A stretch of DNA of 10,582 nt from an uncultured Bacilli bacterium (GCA_944363655.1 CALVUU010000081.1:1-10582); one strand, 5' to 3'; numbered from the stretch's first letter, positions 1 through 7,679 are shown. The notes: a model not told the origin generated them from the sequence alone. Numbers and translations are program-made.

Positions 1-1394
1 TCTGGAAAAGCATATACTTTTTCTAACACATTATATGTATCAACATTATTTAATGTTTCAAATTTTTCAGGAATATTGTTGGTATCTTTTTCTCTTAAAA
101 TTGATGATATTCTCGCATAAGCATAAGATACGTAGAATACTGGATTTTCGTTAGATTTACTTTTGGCTAGGCCTAGGTCAAAATCCATTTGGGTATCAAG
201 GCTATATCTTGAAAAATAATAACGAGCTGCATTGACTCCAACTTCATCAATTAGTTCTTTTAAAGTAACTGATTTACCAGTGCGCTTGCTCATTTTGACA
301 ACCTCACCATTTTCCACAAGACGAACTAGTTGTAATAGTTTTACTTCTAGTTTATCAGGATCGTTGCCTAGGGCTTTAACACTACTTTTTAGTCTAGCAA
401 CATAACCATGATGGTCTGTTCCAAAGATATCAATCATTTTATCATAGCCGCGATTATATTTATCATAGTGATATGCAATGTCAGGAACTAAATAAGTAAG
501 AGTTCCATCTTCTTTAATTAAAACATGGTCTTTATCATCAAATATACTACTACATTTAAACCAAGTAGCGCCATCACTAACATATGTATAGCCATTTTGA
601 GATAATTTGTTTATTATATCTTTTAAATCGTATTTTTTACTAATGGCTTTTTCACTAGTAAATACATCATAATTGATACCATATTCTTTTAAGTCAGCAA
701 TGATACGATCTAACATTTTTTGGGTACCAAATTCTTTATAAAATTCAATATCTTTATCTAAATAAGTATCTTGATGTTCGGCATAAATTTCTTCAGCCAT
801 AGCAATTATTTCTTTACCAAAGTAGCCGTTTTCAGGCATCGGATAGTCTTTATGACAAAGTTCAAAATAACGAGATTTTATTGATTCACCTAAATTATTT
901 ATTTGATTACCAGCATCATTAATATAATATTCTTCCGTTACATCAAAGCCACAGAAGCGCATTATACGCGCAAGAGAATCCCCGTAAGCACCACCACGAG
1001 CATTACCTAGATGAAGAATGCCTGTTGGGTTAGCACTAACAAATTCTATATTTATTTTTTTACCATTACCAATATTACTACGTCCATAATTTTCTTTTTC
1101 AATTAATACTTTTTTTAAGTTTTCCAATAAGTAGTCTTTTGCTACAAAAAAGTTTATAAAACCGGGAGTCTTAATTTCAATATTAGTTACTTGCGAACAT
1201 TTAAAATTACTCACTAATTTTTGAGCGATATTCATAGGATTATCATGGATAATGCTAGAGAGCTTCATAGCAATATTACTAGCATAATCCCCATTTTCTT
1301 TTTGTTTAGGACGATTTATTTCAATAATTCCATCATAATTTATTCCTATATCGGAAATACTTTTTTGTAAAGCTGTAATTATTAATTCTTTCAT
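1..1394 (-). CDS. argS: Arginyl-tRNA synthetase, C-terminal part outside window
   Basis: Class I aminoacyl-tRNA synthetase that charges tRNA-Arg with arginine in the cytoplasm. I translated it from the minus strand: it begins MKELIITALQKS and reads without a stop to the window edge, giving about 464 residues of an enzyme that is usually about 550-580. The N-terminal additional domain (about residues 1-85) is followed by the catalytic Rossmann fold with the signature SANPTGILHLGNARGG (HIGH-type H128-L-G-N131) and the KMSKS-type loop K367-M-S-K-R371 followed by TG, as is usual for ArgRS. The start of the DALR anticodon-binding domain is present and its end is missing. The ATG lies one base after the stop of the YwiB-like gene, with GAGGAA upstream as ribosome binding site, so the two are co-transcribed. 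The pairing with a ywiB-type gene is as in Bacillus. Identification is secure. Confidence 0.97.
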   Translation of the reverse strand, partial: MKELIITALQKSISDIGINYDGIIEINRPKQKENGDYASNIAMKLSSIIHDNPMNIAQKLVSNFKCSQVTNIEIKTPGFINFFVAKDYLLENLKKVLIEKENYGRSNIGNGKKINIEFVSANPTGILHLGNARGGAYGDSLARIMRFCGFDVTEEYYINDAGNQINNLGESIKSRYFELCHKDYPMPENGYFGKEIIAMAEEIYAEHQDTYLDKDIEFYKEFGTQKMLDRIIADLKEYGINYDVFTSEKAISKKYDLKDIINKLSQNGYTYVSDGATWFKCSSIFDDKDHVLIKEDGTLTYLVPDIAYHYDKYNRGYDKMIDIFGTDHHGYVARLKSSVKALGNDPDKLEVKLLQLVRLVENGEVVKMSKRTGKSVTLKELIDEVGVNAARYYFSRYSLDTQMDFDLGLAKSKSNENPVFYVSYAYARISSILREKDTNNIPEKFETLNNVDTYNVLEKVYAFP

Positions 1395-1395
1395 C

Positions 1396-1737
1396 TCATT
1401 CCTCTTTCATATTTATAGTTATTATTTTTTCTTCATCAGCAACTTCATACTTTAATATTATTAAATCTTTTTTTATAACAATATTACTTTTACAATCAAA
1501 ACGACAATTTTCTTTTGTGGGAAAGGTAAATGCACAAATATTATTTATAAAATCTATTTCCATAGTATATTCATTAGAACTACGTTTATACAATTTATTT
1601 TTAAAATCAATAATATTTGTTACATTTTCTTCAATAAATTCTAAGAATTTGCTTTCCTCATACTTACAATAAACATCTTTTAAATCAACTAAAACCTTAC
1701 ATTTATCGGACAATTGCCAATCTATTCTACGACGCAT
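1396..1737 (-). CDS. Small YwiB/DUF1934-like protein upstream of argS
   Basis: A protein of 113 residues beginning MRRRIDWQLSDKCK. The reading frame is open further upstream (to 1794), but the ATG at 1737 has a strong GGGGTGAG ribosome binding site directly before it, and the upstream part would overlap the promoter, so I chose this start. The sequence is an alternation of charged and hydrophobic residues that looks like beta strands (TMEIDFINNICAFTFPTK, NIVIKKDLIILKYEVADEEKIITINMKEE), compatible with the calycin-like beta barrel of the DUF1934 (YwiB) family. No signal peptide, membrane segment or catalytic motif is visible. Its stop is one base from the argS start, so translation is probably coupled. 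The family assignment rests mainly on size, predicted strands and position next to argS, as in Bacillus; the function is unknown. Two cysteines (C78 and C82 of the 113-residue form) lie four residues apart. Confidence 0.7.
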   Translation of the reverse strand: MRRRIDWQLSDKCKVLVDLKDVYCKYEESKFLEFIEENVTNIIDFKNKLYKRSSNEYTMEIDFINNICAFTFPTKENCRFDCKSNIVIKKDLIILKYEVADEEKIITINMKEE

Positions 1738-1765
1738 TTGCCTCACCCCGCTTTTTTTCTTGATA

Positions 1766-1774
1766 ATTATAGCA
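1766..1774 (-). promoter_or_regulatory. Extended -10 promoter of the ywiB-like/argS operon
   Basis: On the minus strand the sequence TGCTATAAT is a perfect TATAAT hexamer (1771..1766) with the TGn extension. No good -35 is seen at 17 bp, as is common with extended -10 promoters. The predicted start is near 1759 (G), giving a leader of about 21 nt that contains the GGGGTGAG ribosome binding site. The rest of the divergent gap up to 1841 is AT-rich with a run of T at about 1807-1814. No strong promoter could be assigned there for the plus-strand PBP gene; TTTACA at 1801-1806 is a possible -35 with a weak TAAATT at 1822. Confidence 0.65.
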
Positions 1775-1829
1775 TAATATATAGAATTTTGCACTTATAT
1801 TTTACATTTTTTTTAACATAATAAATTAC

Positions 1830-1844
1830 AGGTGATATAAATTG
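1830..1844 (+). promoter_or_regulatory. Ribosome binding site and TTG start of the PBP gene
   Basis: AGGTGA at 1830-1835 is followed six bases later by TTG at 1842-1844. This fixes a TTG start for the class A PBP. The next in-frame ATG (residue 11) lies inside the signal-anchor segment and has no ribosome binding site, so it is unlikely to be the start. Confidence 0.8.
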
Positions 1845-3797
1845 AAGAAAGTACGGTTTTTATTCAAGTTGATGGTTCTTGGATTTATATCTTTTATCGT
1901 TATAATTATTGGACTTTATACTTATGCTTATTTGAGTCCAAAACTAGATTTAAAAACTAGTGGAAGTTTATATTTATATGATAATAATAATGAACTTATA
2001 TATCAAGGATCGAGGAATAATGAATGGGCAAATATTGAAGATATTAGTAAATATTTGATTGATGCAACAATTGCTGTTGAAGATAAAAATTTTTATAAAC
2101 ATCATGGATTTGATTATTTAAGAATTATAAAGGCTATGTATTTAAATATTAAAAGTGGAACAATTGTACAAGGGGCATCAACTATTTCTCAACAATATAT
2201 CAAAAATTTGTATTTAGATTTTGATCAAACTTGGGAAAGAAAAATTGAAGAAGCATTTTTAACTCTTGAATTAGAAGTTCATTATGAAAAAGATGAAATA
2301 TTAGAAGGATATTTAAATACTATAAATTATGGTCAAGGAAATATGGGGATAGTTAACGCATCAGAATATTATTTTAACAAAAAGCCTAGTGAACTAACAC
2401 TAGAAGAAGCAGTAATGCTGGCAGGAATATCTAAAAATCCTGCCGCATATAACCCAGTGTCTGATTATGATGCGTGTATAAAAAGGGCTAAGATTGTGGC
2501 TAAAGCGATGCTTAATAATAATTATATTGATGAAGATACATATAATAGTTTATTTCAAGAACGTATTCAAATATATGGACAAAATAAAACTAATAACTTA
2601 CAAATGTTAATGTATTATCAAGATGCAGTTTTAGATGAACTTACCAAAATTCCTGGGATTCCTGAATCATTAATTGATGCTGGAGGTTTAAAAATTTATA
2701 CAACTTTGGATATGGATGTCCAAGCCAATATGGAAGAAAATATTCTTAATAATAGAGTTGATGATGAAATACAGGTTGCAAGCATTATAGTTGATCCTAA
2801 TACGGGAGCTGTTAGAGCCTTAACTGGAGGAATGAATTATGCAACTAGTGAGTATAACAGAGCCCTTGATAGTGTAAGGCAAGTAGGATCAACTATGAAA
2901 CCTTTCCTTTATTATGCAGCGCTTGAAAATAATATGACCATGTCTTCAACGTTTTCGAGTGAACCAACAACATTTAATTTAGCAAATGGAAAAACTTATA
3001 GTCCAGCGAATGCTAGTGATTTATATGCTGATAAAGAAATTACCATGGCAGCAGCATTAGCCTTATCGGACAATGTTTATGCCGTTAAGACTAATCTTTT
3101 TTTAGGAGTAGATGCGATGATTGAAGTTGCTCATAGAACAGGTATTACAGCACAGTTAAATGAAGTTGCTTCATTACCACTAGGAACTAGTGAAATAAAT
3201 TTAATTGATTTTGCTACTGGTTATACAACATTTGCTTCCGGAGGATATCAAAAAGATTTATATTTTATTGAAAAAATTGAAGATATGAATGGAAATATAT
3301 TATATGAACATGAAGAAAAAGAAAAATTAGTTTTAAATCCTAATTATACTTATATATTAAATGAAATGATGAATACAACAAGTAATGCGGCATTTGTTGA
3401 TTATACGACACCAACAGCATTAACCATATCTTCTAAATTTAGTAATAAATATGCAATTAAGACTGGTTCAACTAACACGGATTTTTGGATAGTTGGATAT
3501 AATCAAGATGCATTAGTTATGACTTGGATGGGTTATGATGATAATAAAACGATTAATTCTAAAGTGCGAACTAATTCCAAAAACGCTTGGGCATCTACAA
3601 TTGAATATGTATTAAAAGATACAAATACTAGTTGGTATGAAACACCTAAAAATGTTGTAGCAATACCACTTGATGCCATTACAGGTAAAGTAACTAATGA
3701 TACAAATAAAGCAGCATTATATTATTACGTTAAAGGTTCAGAACCAGGAGTAAGTAATGAACAATATGTAAGTAGTGAAGAAAAAAATACTGAGTGA
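1842..3797 (+). CDS. Class A penicillin-binding protein (PBP1A-type transglycosylase/transpeptidase)
   Basis: Bifunctional peptidoglycan synthase: a GT51 domain polymerises lipid II into glycan strands and a penicillin-binding domain cross-links the stem peptides. It is anchored in the membrane with both domains outside. Of 651 residues, a short basic cytoplasmic tail and a signal anchor (about 10-31) come first. The GT51 domain spans about 50-230 and shows the catalytic motif E80-D-x-x-F-x-x-H-x-G, the G111-ASTISQQ motif, R133-K and I153-L-E-G-Y-L-N. The transpeptidase domain spans about 300-600 with S350-T-M-K353 (nucleophile Ser350), S409-D-N411 and K540-T-G542. All active-site motifs are intact. 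The C-terminal tail is short and ends in an acidic stretch. The gene is monocistronic, divergent from the argS operon and convergent with noc. The start is TTG. The class is secure; which Bacillus PBP it matches cannot be decided from the sequence alone. Confidence 0.96.
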   Translation: MKKVRFLFKLMVLGFISFIVIIIGLYTYAYLSPKLDLKTSGSLYLYDNNNELIYQGSRNNEWANIEDISKYLIDATIAVEDKNFYKHHGFDYLRIIKAMYLNIKSGTIVQGASTISQQYIKNLYLDFDQTWERKIEEAFLTLELEVHYEKDEILEGYLNTINYGQGNMGIVNASEYYFNKKPSELTLEEAVMLAGISKNPAAYNPVSDYDACIKRAKIVAKAMLNNNYIDEDTYNSLFQERIQIYGQNKTNNLQMLMYYQDAVLDELTKIPGIPESLIDAGGLKIYTTLDMDVQANMEENILNNRVDDEIQVASIIVDPNTGAVRALTGGMNYATSEYNRALDSVRQVGSTMKPFLYYAALENNMTMSSTFSSEPTTFNLANGKTYSPANASDLYADKEITMAAALALSDNVYAVKTNLFLGVDAMIEVAHRTGITAQLNEVASLPLGTSEINLIDFATGYTTFASGGYQKDLYFIEKIEDMNGNILYEHEEKEKLVLNPNYTYILNEMMNTTSNAAFVDYTTPTALTISSKFSNKYAIKTGSTNTDFWIVGYNQDALVMTWMGYDDNKTINSKVRTNSKNAWASTIEYVLKDTNTSWYETPKNVVAIPLDAITGKVTNDTNKAALYYYVKGSEPGVSNEQYVSSEEKNTE

Positions 3798-3811
3798 TTT
3801 TCAGTATTTTT
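3783..3811. terminator. Bidirectional terminator between convergent PBP and noc genes
   Basis: AAAAATACTGA (3783-3793) pairs with TCAGTATTTTT (3801-3811) around a 7-nt loop. The 11-bp stem ends in A/T runs on both sides and so can act as an intrinsic terminator in either direction. It is not between the genes: the TGA of the PBP gene (3795-3797) lies in the loop and the TAA of noc (3812..3810) overlaps the right arm. Confidence 0.8.
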
Positions 3812-5072
3812 ATATTTTATCTTTTTTAATTTTAATAGTTATATGATATTCTGTTGGTAAATTTATCTCTTCTATAACTACTTTATCGCTATCAAAATTT
3901 AATCCTCGTACGGTTTTAATTACATGGTCTAAATAGTCATCATTCATAACTTTATTATTTGTTGGAGTTACTGGTATTATAAAATCATCAAGCATCTCAA
4001 TATTGTCTGTTTTATTTAATAAATCCACAGTTTTTTCAGATTCTTTAGGTTGAGATGGTATAAATACAATTGGTTCTTCTTCCAAATCGAGATTCGCTGC
4101 TTGATTTTCTAAGAAATTGAAGAATTTACTAGGAACTTTTTCAGGAGATTCTGAAAAAGGTGCAGCAATACTAGTATTACTTGAAGTTTCTATATTCACA
4201 CTATTTCCTCCTTCATTTGGTTTACTTGAAGAATCAAGAGATTTTATATCAACTGCATTATTGACGATATTTTCAATATTGGGAATACTTTCAATAACTG
4301 GAATATCATCAATATCATATATATTTTCTTGTTTATTTTGCGTATTTTCATTTTGTTCATTTAACAACTTATTAATAGCAGATATAGCCATAGTCATATC
4401 AGTACTACTTTTTTGTTGTTCATTTTGACTTACTTCGGTACTTGCTAATTCAATATTTGGTCCAACTATTTTTTTTATTTCATCTTCAAGTTGTTTTACA
4501 GTAAGACGTTCCTTAATTATTTTATTTAATAAAACTTTTTGCATTTCATGATCTTTAATTTTTAATAAAGATCTAGCATGTCTTTCTGAAATTTGTTCTT
4601 TTATTACGGCTTGTTGCACTGAATCATCTAAAGTTAAAAGACGTAATTTATTAGAAATAGCTGATTGAGATAACCCCATTTTTTTAGCAAGTTCTTCTTG
4701 AGTCATATACCCCTTTTCTAAAAGAGTTTGATAAGACTTGGCTTCTTCAATAGCACTTAAATCTTTTCGTTGAACATTTTCAACGATAGCAACCTCAGCT
4801 GAGGCAGCATCACTTAGATTAGAAATAATAGCAGGAACGGAAATTAAACCCGCCATCCGTGCGGCTTTATAACGTCTTTCCCCAGCTATTATTTCATACT
4901 TATCATTCTTTCTTCTTAAAACCAGTGGTTGAATAATACCATGCTCTTTAATTGATGCTGCTAGATCTTTGAGAGAATCATCATCAAAAGACAATCGTGG
5001 TTGAAAACGATTGGGTATTATATCTTCAATAGGAACTTGTAATATCTTTTCTTCAGTTTGAGTATTATTCAC
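3810..5072 (-). CDS. noc: Noc-type nucleoid occlusion protein (ParB family) with long central linker
   Basis: ParB-family CTPase clamp that loads on Noc-binding sites and, in Bacillus, tethers DNA to the membrane to block division over the nucleoid. Of 420 residues, the N-terminal CTP-binding domain (about 8-115) has G64-E-R-R-Y-K-A and E98-N-V-Q-R-K-D-L. The helix-turn-helix domain (about 122-202) has SQSAISNKLRLL and ISERHARSLL. At the four positions known to separate Noc from ParB specificity it has Q136, K142, T147 and R164: three are Noc-type and T147 is not. The end (about 376-420, finishing YHITIKIKKDKI) resembles the C-terminal dimer domain of B. subtilis Noc. Between them lies a low-complexity N/E/S-rich linker of about 165 residues, making the protein about 140 longer than B. 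subtilis Noc (about 280). The start is GTG with AAAGGG nine bases upstream, and an in-frame TAA touches the GTG, so the N-terminus cannot be longer. The usual N-terminal amphipathic helix is absent. Position after rsmG matches Bacillus noc. ParB/Spo0J is the alternative, but SQS, NK and ERHAR argue against it. Confidence 0.9.
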   Translation of the reverse strand: MNNTQTEEKILQVPIEDIIPNRFQPRLSFDDDSLKDLAASIKEHGIIQPLVLRRKNDKYEIIAGERRYKAARMAGLISVPAIISNLSDAASAEVAIVENVQRKDLSAIEEAKSYQTLLEKGYMTQEELAKKMGLSQSAISNKLRLLTLDDSVQQAVIKEQISERHARSLLKIKDHEMQKVLLNKIIKERLTVKQLEDEIKKIVGPNIELASTEVSQNEQQKSSTDMTMAISAINKLLNEQNENTQNKQENIYDIDDIPVIESIPNIENIVNNAVDIKSLDSSSKPNEGGNSVNIETSSNTSIAAPFSESPEKVPSKFFNFLENQAANLDLEEEPIVFIPSQPKESEKTVDLLNKTDNIEMLDDFIIPVTPTNNKVMNDDYLDHVIKTVRGLNFDSDKVVIEEINLPTEYHITIKIKKDKI

Positions 5073-5081
5073 TTAAATCAA

Positions 5082-5087
5082 CCCTTT
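5082..5087 (-). promoter_or_regulatory. Ribosome binding site fixing the GTG start of noc
   Basis: AAAGGG on the minus strand, nine bases before the GTG at 5072..5070. The codon directly before the GTG is TAA (5075..5073), so no upstream in-frame start is possible. Confidence 0.7.
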
Positions 5088-5098
5088 ATTCTTCCTTT

Positions 5099-5127
5099 AT
5101 TTTATCTTATATAATTTATTTTTGCAA
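5099..5127 (-). promoter_or_regulatory. Candidate promoter for noc inside the end of rsmG
   Basis: TTGCAA (5127..5122) and TAAAAT (5104..5099) on the minus strand are separated by exactly 17 bp. They match the sigma-A hexamers at 4/6 and 5/6. The -35 lies in the last codons of rsmG. The predicted start is near 5092 (A), which gives a leader of about 20 nt containing the noc ribosome binding site. noc could therefore be made both by read-through from mnmE-mnmG-rsmG and from its own promoter. Confidence 0.55.
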
Positions 5128-5826
5128 TGGTTTTTTAATAATTTTTTCATATAGTCGTAATTTATTTAATTCACTTGATTTTTCTTTTTTAATACTTATT
5201 AGCATTCTTTTACCATTATTTTTAGGTAAATCAAACTCTATGACATTTTCTAATTTACAACCAAGATAATTTATAGCGTACATACTATGTTCTAATTCTT
5301 CTTTAGCATTACCTTTCATAGCTATAAAATATTTATTTACTTTTATTAAAGGTATAGCTAGTTCAACTAAAACTGGTAAATTAGTTACTGCTCTTGCAGT
5401 AACTATATCAATACTATTAATATAATTTTTGGTAATATTTTCAATTCTATCGTTGATAACTTCTAAGTTATCAACATTTAGTTTTTCTTTTAATTCTTTT
5501 AAGAATCTAGTCTTTTTATGATTAGAATCAACTAAAAATATTTTTATATTTGGAAAAAATATTTTTAAAACCATTCCAGGAAAACCAGCACCAGTGCCGA
5601 TATCAAGTAATGTATTATATTTTGTTAAATCGATTATTTTTGTTAAAGTTAAAGAATCATAGAAATGTTTAAGATATATTTCTTCTATATTTTTTATCGC
5701 TGTTAGGTTAGTATGACTATTATATTCTAATAAAAAATTACAATATATGTCTAACTTTCTTAGTTGTTCTTCAGTTACATCTATTCCTAATTTTTTTACT
5801 TCTTTAATAAATTCTTCTAAATTCAT
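5116..5826 (-). CDS. rsmG: 16S rRNA (guanine-527-N7)-methyltransferase RsmG (GidB)
   Basis: SAM-dependent methyltransferase that makes m7G527 in the 530 loop of 16S rRNA. Of 236 residues (normal for the family), the N-terminal helical part carries the family signature L33-x-Y-N-x-x-x-N-L-T-A-I. Next come Y51-L-K-H-F-Y-D-S, SAM motif I L74-DIGTGAGFPG, acidic motif II (VD at 99-100) and motif IV T143-A-R-A-V. K171-G is followed by the strands of the Rossmann-like fold. The C-terminus ends R-L-Y-E-K-I-I-K-K-P-L and not with the YPRxxGxP found in Bacillus. The ATG overlaps the mnmG stop as ATGA, and AAGGAA in the end of mnmG serves as ribosome binding site, so the two are translationally coupled. 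Identification is secure. Confidence 0.96.
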   Translation of the reverse strand: MNLEEFIKEVKKLGIDVTEEQLRKLDIYCNFLLEYNSHTNLTAIKNIEEIYLKHFYDSLTLTKIIDLTKYNTLLDIGTGAGFPGMVLKIFFPNIKIFLVDSNHKKTRFLKELKEKLNVDNLEVINDRIENITKNYINSIDIVTARAVTNLPVLVELAIPLIKVNKYFIAMKGNAKEELEHSMYAINYLGCKLENVIEFDLPKNNGKRMLISIKKEKSSELNKLRLYEKIIKKPLQK

Positions 5827-7679
5827 TTGTTATATTCCTTCTTTAAATAAACTGATAATACAGATATATCAACAGGATTTACACCGCTGATTCTTGATGC
5901 TTGAGCAATTGTTTTTGGTCTTACTTTGGCAAGTTTTTGTCTTGCTTCACTGGCTAAGTTGGTAACTTTTTGATAATCAATATCATCTGGTATTTCTTTT
6001 TCTTCAAGTTTTATCAATTTTTCTACTTCTTTGTAAGCTTTTTTAATATATCCTTCATATTTAACAGCAATTTCTACTTGTTCTTTTACTTCTTTTGTAT
6101 AATCTAAAGTAACAAAATTTTCTAAAAAAGATAACTTTATTTCTGGTCTTTTTAAAAGTTCATAATATGTTAAATTACTACTAGGAATTGGAATATTGTT
6201 TTCAGTAAAAAAATGTTTATTATCTTCAGTTATTTTAATGTGATTTTCTTTTAAATACTTAGTTAAATCAGCAATATTTTGTTTTTTATTTTGTAGATTT
6301 TTATATTGTTTTTCGGAAATTGTACCACATTTATAGGCATAGTCTCGTAATCTTAAATCGGCATTATCATGTCTTAGGATAAGGCGAAATTCGGCACGGG
6401 ATGTAAGCATCCGGTATGGTTCAATTGTTCCTTTAGTTACTAAATCATCGATTAAGACACCAATGTAGGCATCACTTCGCTTTAGTATAAGAGGTTCTTT
6501 ATTATCTAATTTTAATGATGCATTAATTCCAGCGATAATTCCTTGACCTGCCGCTTCTTCATAGCCGGAGGTGCCATTTATTTGACCTGCTGTGAATAAG
6601 TTTTTAATAACTTTGTTTTCCAATGATGGATTTATTTGTAATGGATCAATGGCATCATATTCAATAGCATAAGCATATTTAGTTATGATAGCATTTTCTA
6701 AGCCTTTAAGGCTATGAACCATTTGCTCTTGAACATCTTCTGGCATACTTGTTGAAAAACCTTGTAAGTACCAATCATCATAATATAAAGATTCCGGTTC
6801 TAAAAACAATTGATGTCTTTCTTTATCAGCAAATCTAACTATTTTATCTTCAATTGATGGGCAATATCTTGGGCCTACACCAGTAGCATAGCCACCATAC
6901 ATGGCTGACTTTTCTAAGTTATCCCGAATGATTTTATGGGTAGTTTCATTAGTATATAAAAGATAACAAGATTGTTGTTTATCTACATCGTAAGATGGTT
7001 CATAATCAAAGTTAAATGTCCAAGGCGTTAAGTCGCCCTTTTCTTCTTGCATAACAGAAAAATCAATTGAATCTTTTTTTATTCTTTGTGGCGTACCAGT
7101 TTTAAGTCTGATTATTTTTAAACCATATTCCTTTAATTTATCGGATAGATGATTACTTCTTGCTTCTCCATGGGGACCTCCAGGAGTATTTTTACTACCT
7201 ATTAAAATATTACCTTTAAGATAAGTTCCCGTGGTTAAAATAACTGTTTTTCCTTCGATTTTTTCACCACTTGCTGTAACTACACCTTTTACGGTATCGT
7301 CTTCGATAATTAAATCTTCAATCATTGCTTCTTTAATTGTTAAATTTGGTGTATGTATCAAAGCATCTTGCGTATTTTTAGGATAAGTTATTTTATCAGC
7401 TTGTGCACGCAAAGACCTTACAGCTGGACCTTTGGAATTATTAAGCATTTTTATTTGGATTTGACTAATATCAGCAATATGACCCATTAAGCCTCCGAGA
7501 GCATCAACTTCGCGGACAATTATCCCTTTGGCGGTACCACCGATTGATGGATTACAAGGCATATCACCTATATTTTTAATATTACCAGTAACTAAAAGAG
7601 TTTTCTTCCCCATTTTAGCAGCAATGTGGCTTGCTTCAATACCGGCATGTCCACCACCAACAACTATTACATCATACAT
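5823..7679 (-). CDS. mnmG: tRNA uridine-5-carboxymethylaminomethyl modification enzyme MnmG (GidA)
   Basis: FAD-dependent partner of MnmE. The MnmE-MnmG complex installs (carboxymethyl)aminomethyl groups on U34 of tRNAs that read two-codon boxes. I take the ATG at 7679, giving 618 residues starting MYDVIVVGGGHAG. It has AGGTGAT directly upstream, and the frame upstream of it (to 7703) lies inside mnmE. Visible parts are the FAD-binding GGGHAG (8-13), D39-MPCNPSIGGTAKG with Cys42, ATGVGPRYCPSIEDKI with Cys273, the AGQINGTSGYEEAAGQG region, and the SRAEFRLILRHDNADLRL segment. The C-terminal helical domain that contacts MnmE and tRNA ends ARQKLAKVRPKTIAQASRISGVNPVDISVL. The length is normal (629 in E. 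coli). It lies 8 bases after mnmE and overlaps rsmG by 4 bases, so this is one operon. Identification is secure. Confidence 0.97.
   Translation of the reverse strand: MYDVIVVGGGHAGIEASHIAAKMGKKTLLVTGNIKNIGDMPCNPSIGGTAKGIIVREVDALGGLMGHIADISQIQIKMLNNSKGPAVRSLRAQADKITYPKNTQDALIHTPNLTIKEAMIEDLIIEDDTVKGVVTASGEKIEGKTVILTTGTYLKGNILIGSKNTPGGPHGEARSNHLSDKLKEYGLKIIRLKTGTPQRIKKDSIDFSVMQEEKGDLTPWTFNFDYEPSYDVDKQQSCYLLYTNETTHKIIRDNLEKSAMYGGYATGVGPRYCPSIEDKIVRFADKERHQLFLEPESLYYDDWYLQGFSTSMPEDVQEQMVHSLKGLENAIITKYAYAIEYDAIDPLQINPSLENKVIKNLFTAGQINGTSGYEEAAGQGIIAGINASLKLDNKEPLILKRSDAYIGVLIDDLVTKGTIEPYRMLTSRAEFRLILRHDNADLRLRDYAYKCGTISEKQYKNLQNKKQNIADLTKYLKENHIKITEDNKHFFTENNIPIPSSNLTYYELLKRPEIKLSFLENFVTLDYTKEVKEQVEIAVKYEGYIKKAYKEVEKLIKLEEKEIPDDIDYQKVTNLASEARQKLAKVRPKTIAQASRISGVNPVDISVLSVYLKKEYNK

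Noticed and set aside
1155..1170. CCGGGA in argS as a second Noc-binding site
   Set aside because: The flanks (AAAACCGGGAGTC) do not form the ATTTCCCGGGAAAT palindrome.
1738..1794. Longer start of the YwiB-like gene at 1794
   Set aside because: The extra codons run through the -10 promoter at 1766-1774 and the ribosome binding site of the ATG at 1737; no ribosome binding site precedes 1794.
4117..4428. Plus-strand open frame of 103 residues opposite noc
   Set aside because: It is the antisense shadow of the low-complexity noc linker. It has no ribosome binding site, and its hydrophobic composition follows from the antisense of an acidic, Asn-rich coding stretch.
3810..5072. Identity as the partition protein ParB/Spo0J
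   Set aside because: The recognition helix and the following loop are Noc-type (SQS, NK, ERHAR), the position after rsmG is that of noc, no parA is adjacent, and no parS-type TGTTTCACGTGAAACA was seen while an exact Noc site was.
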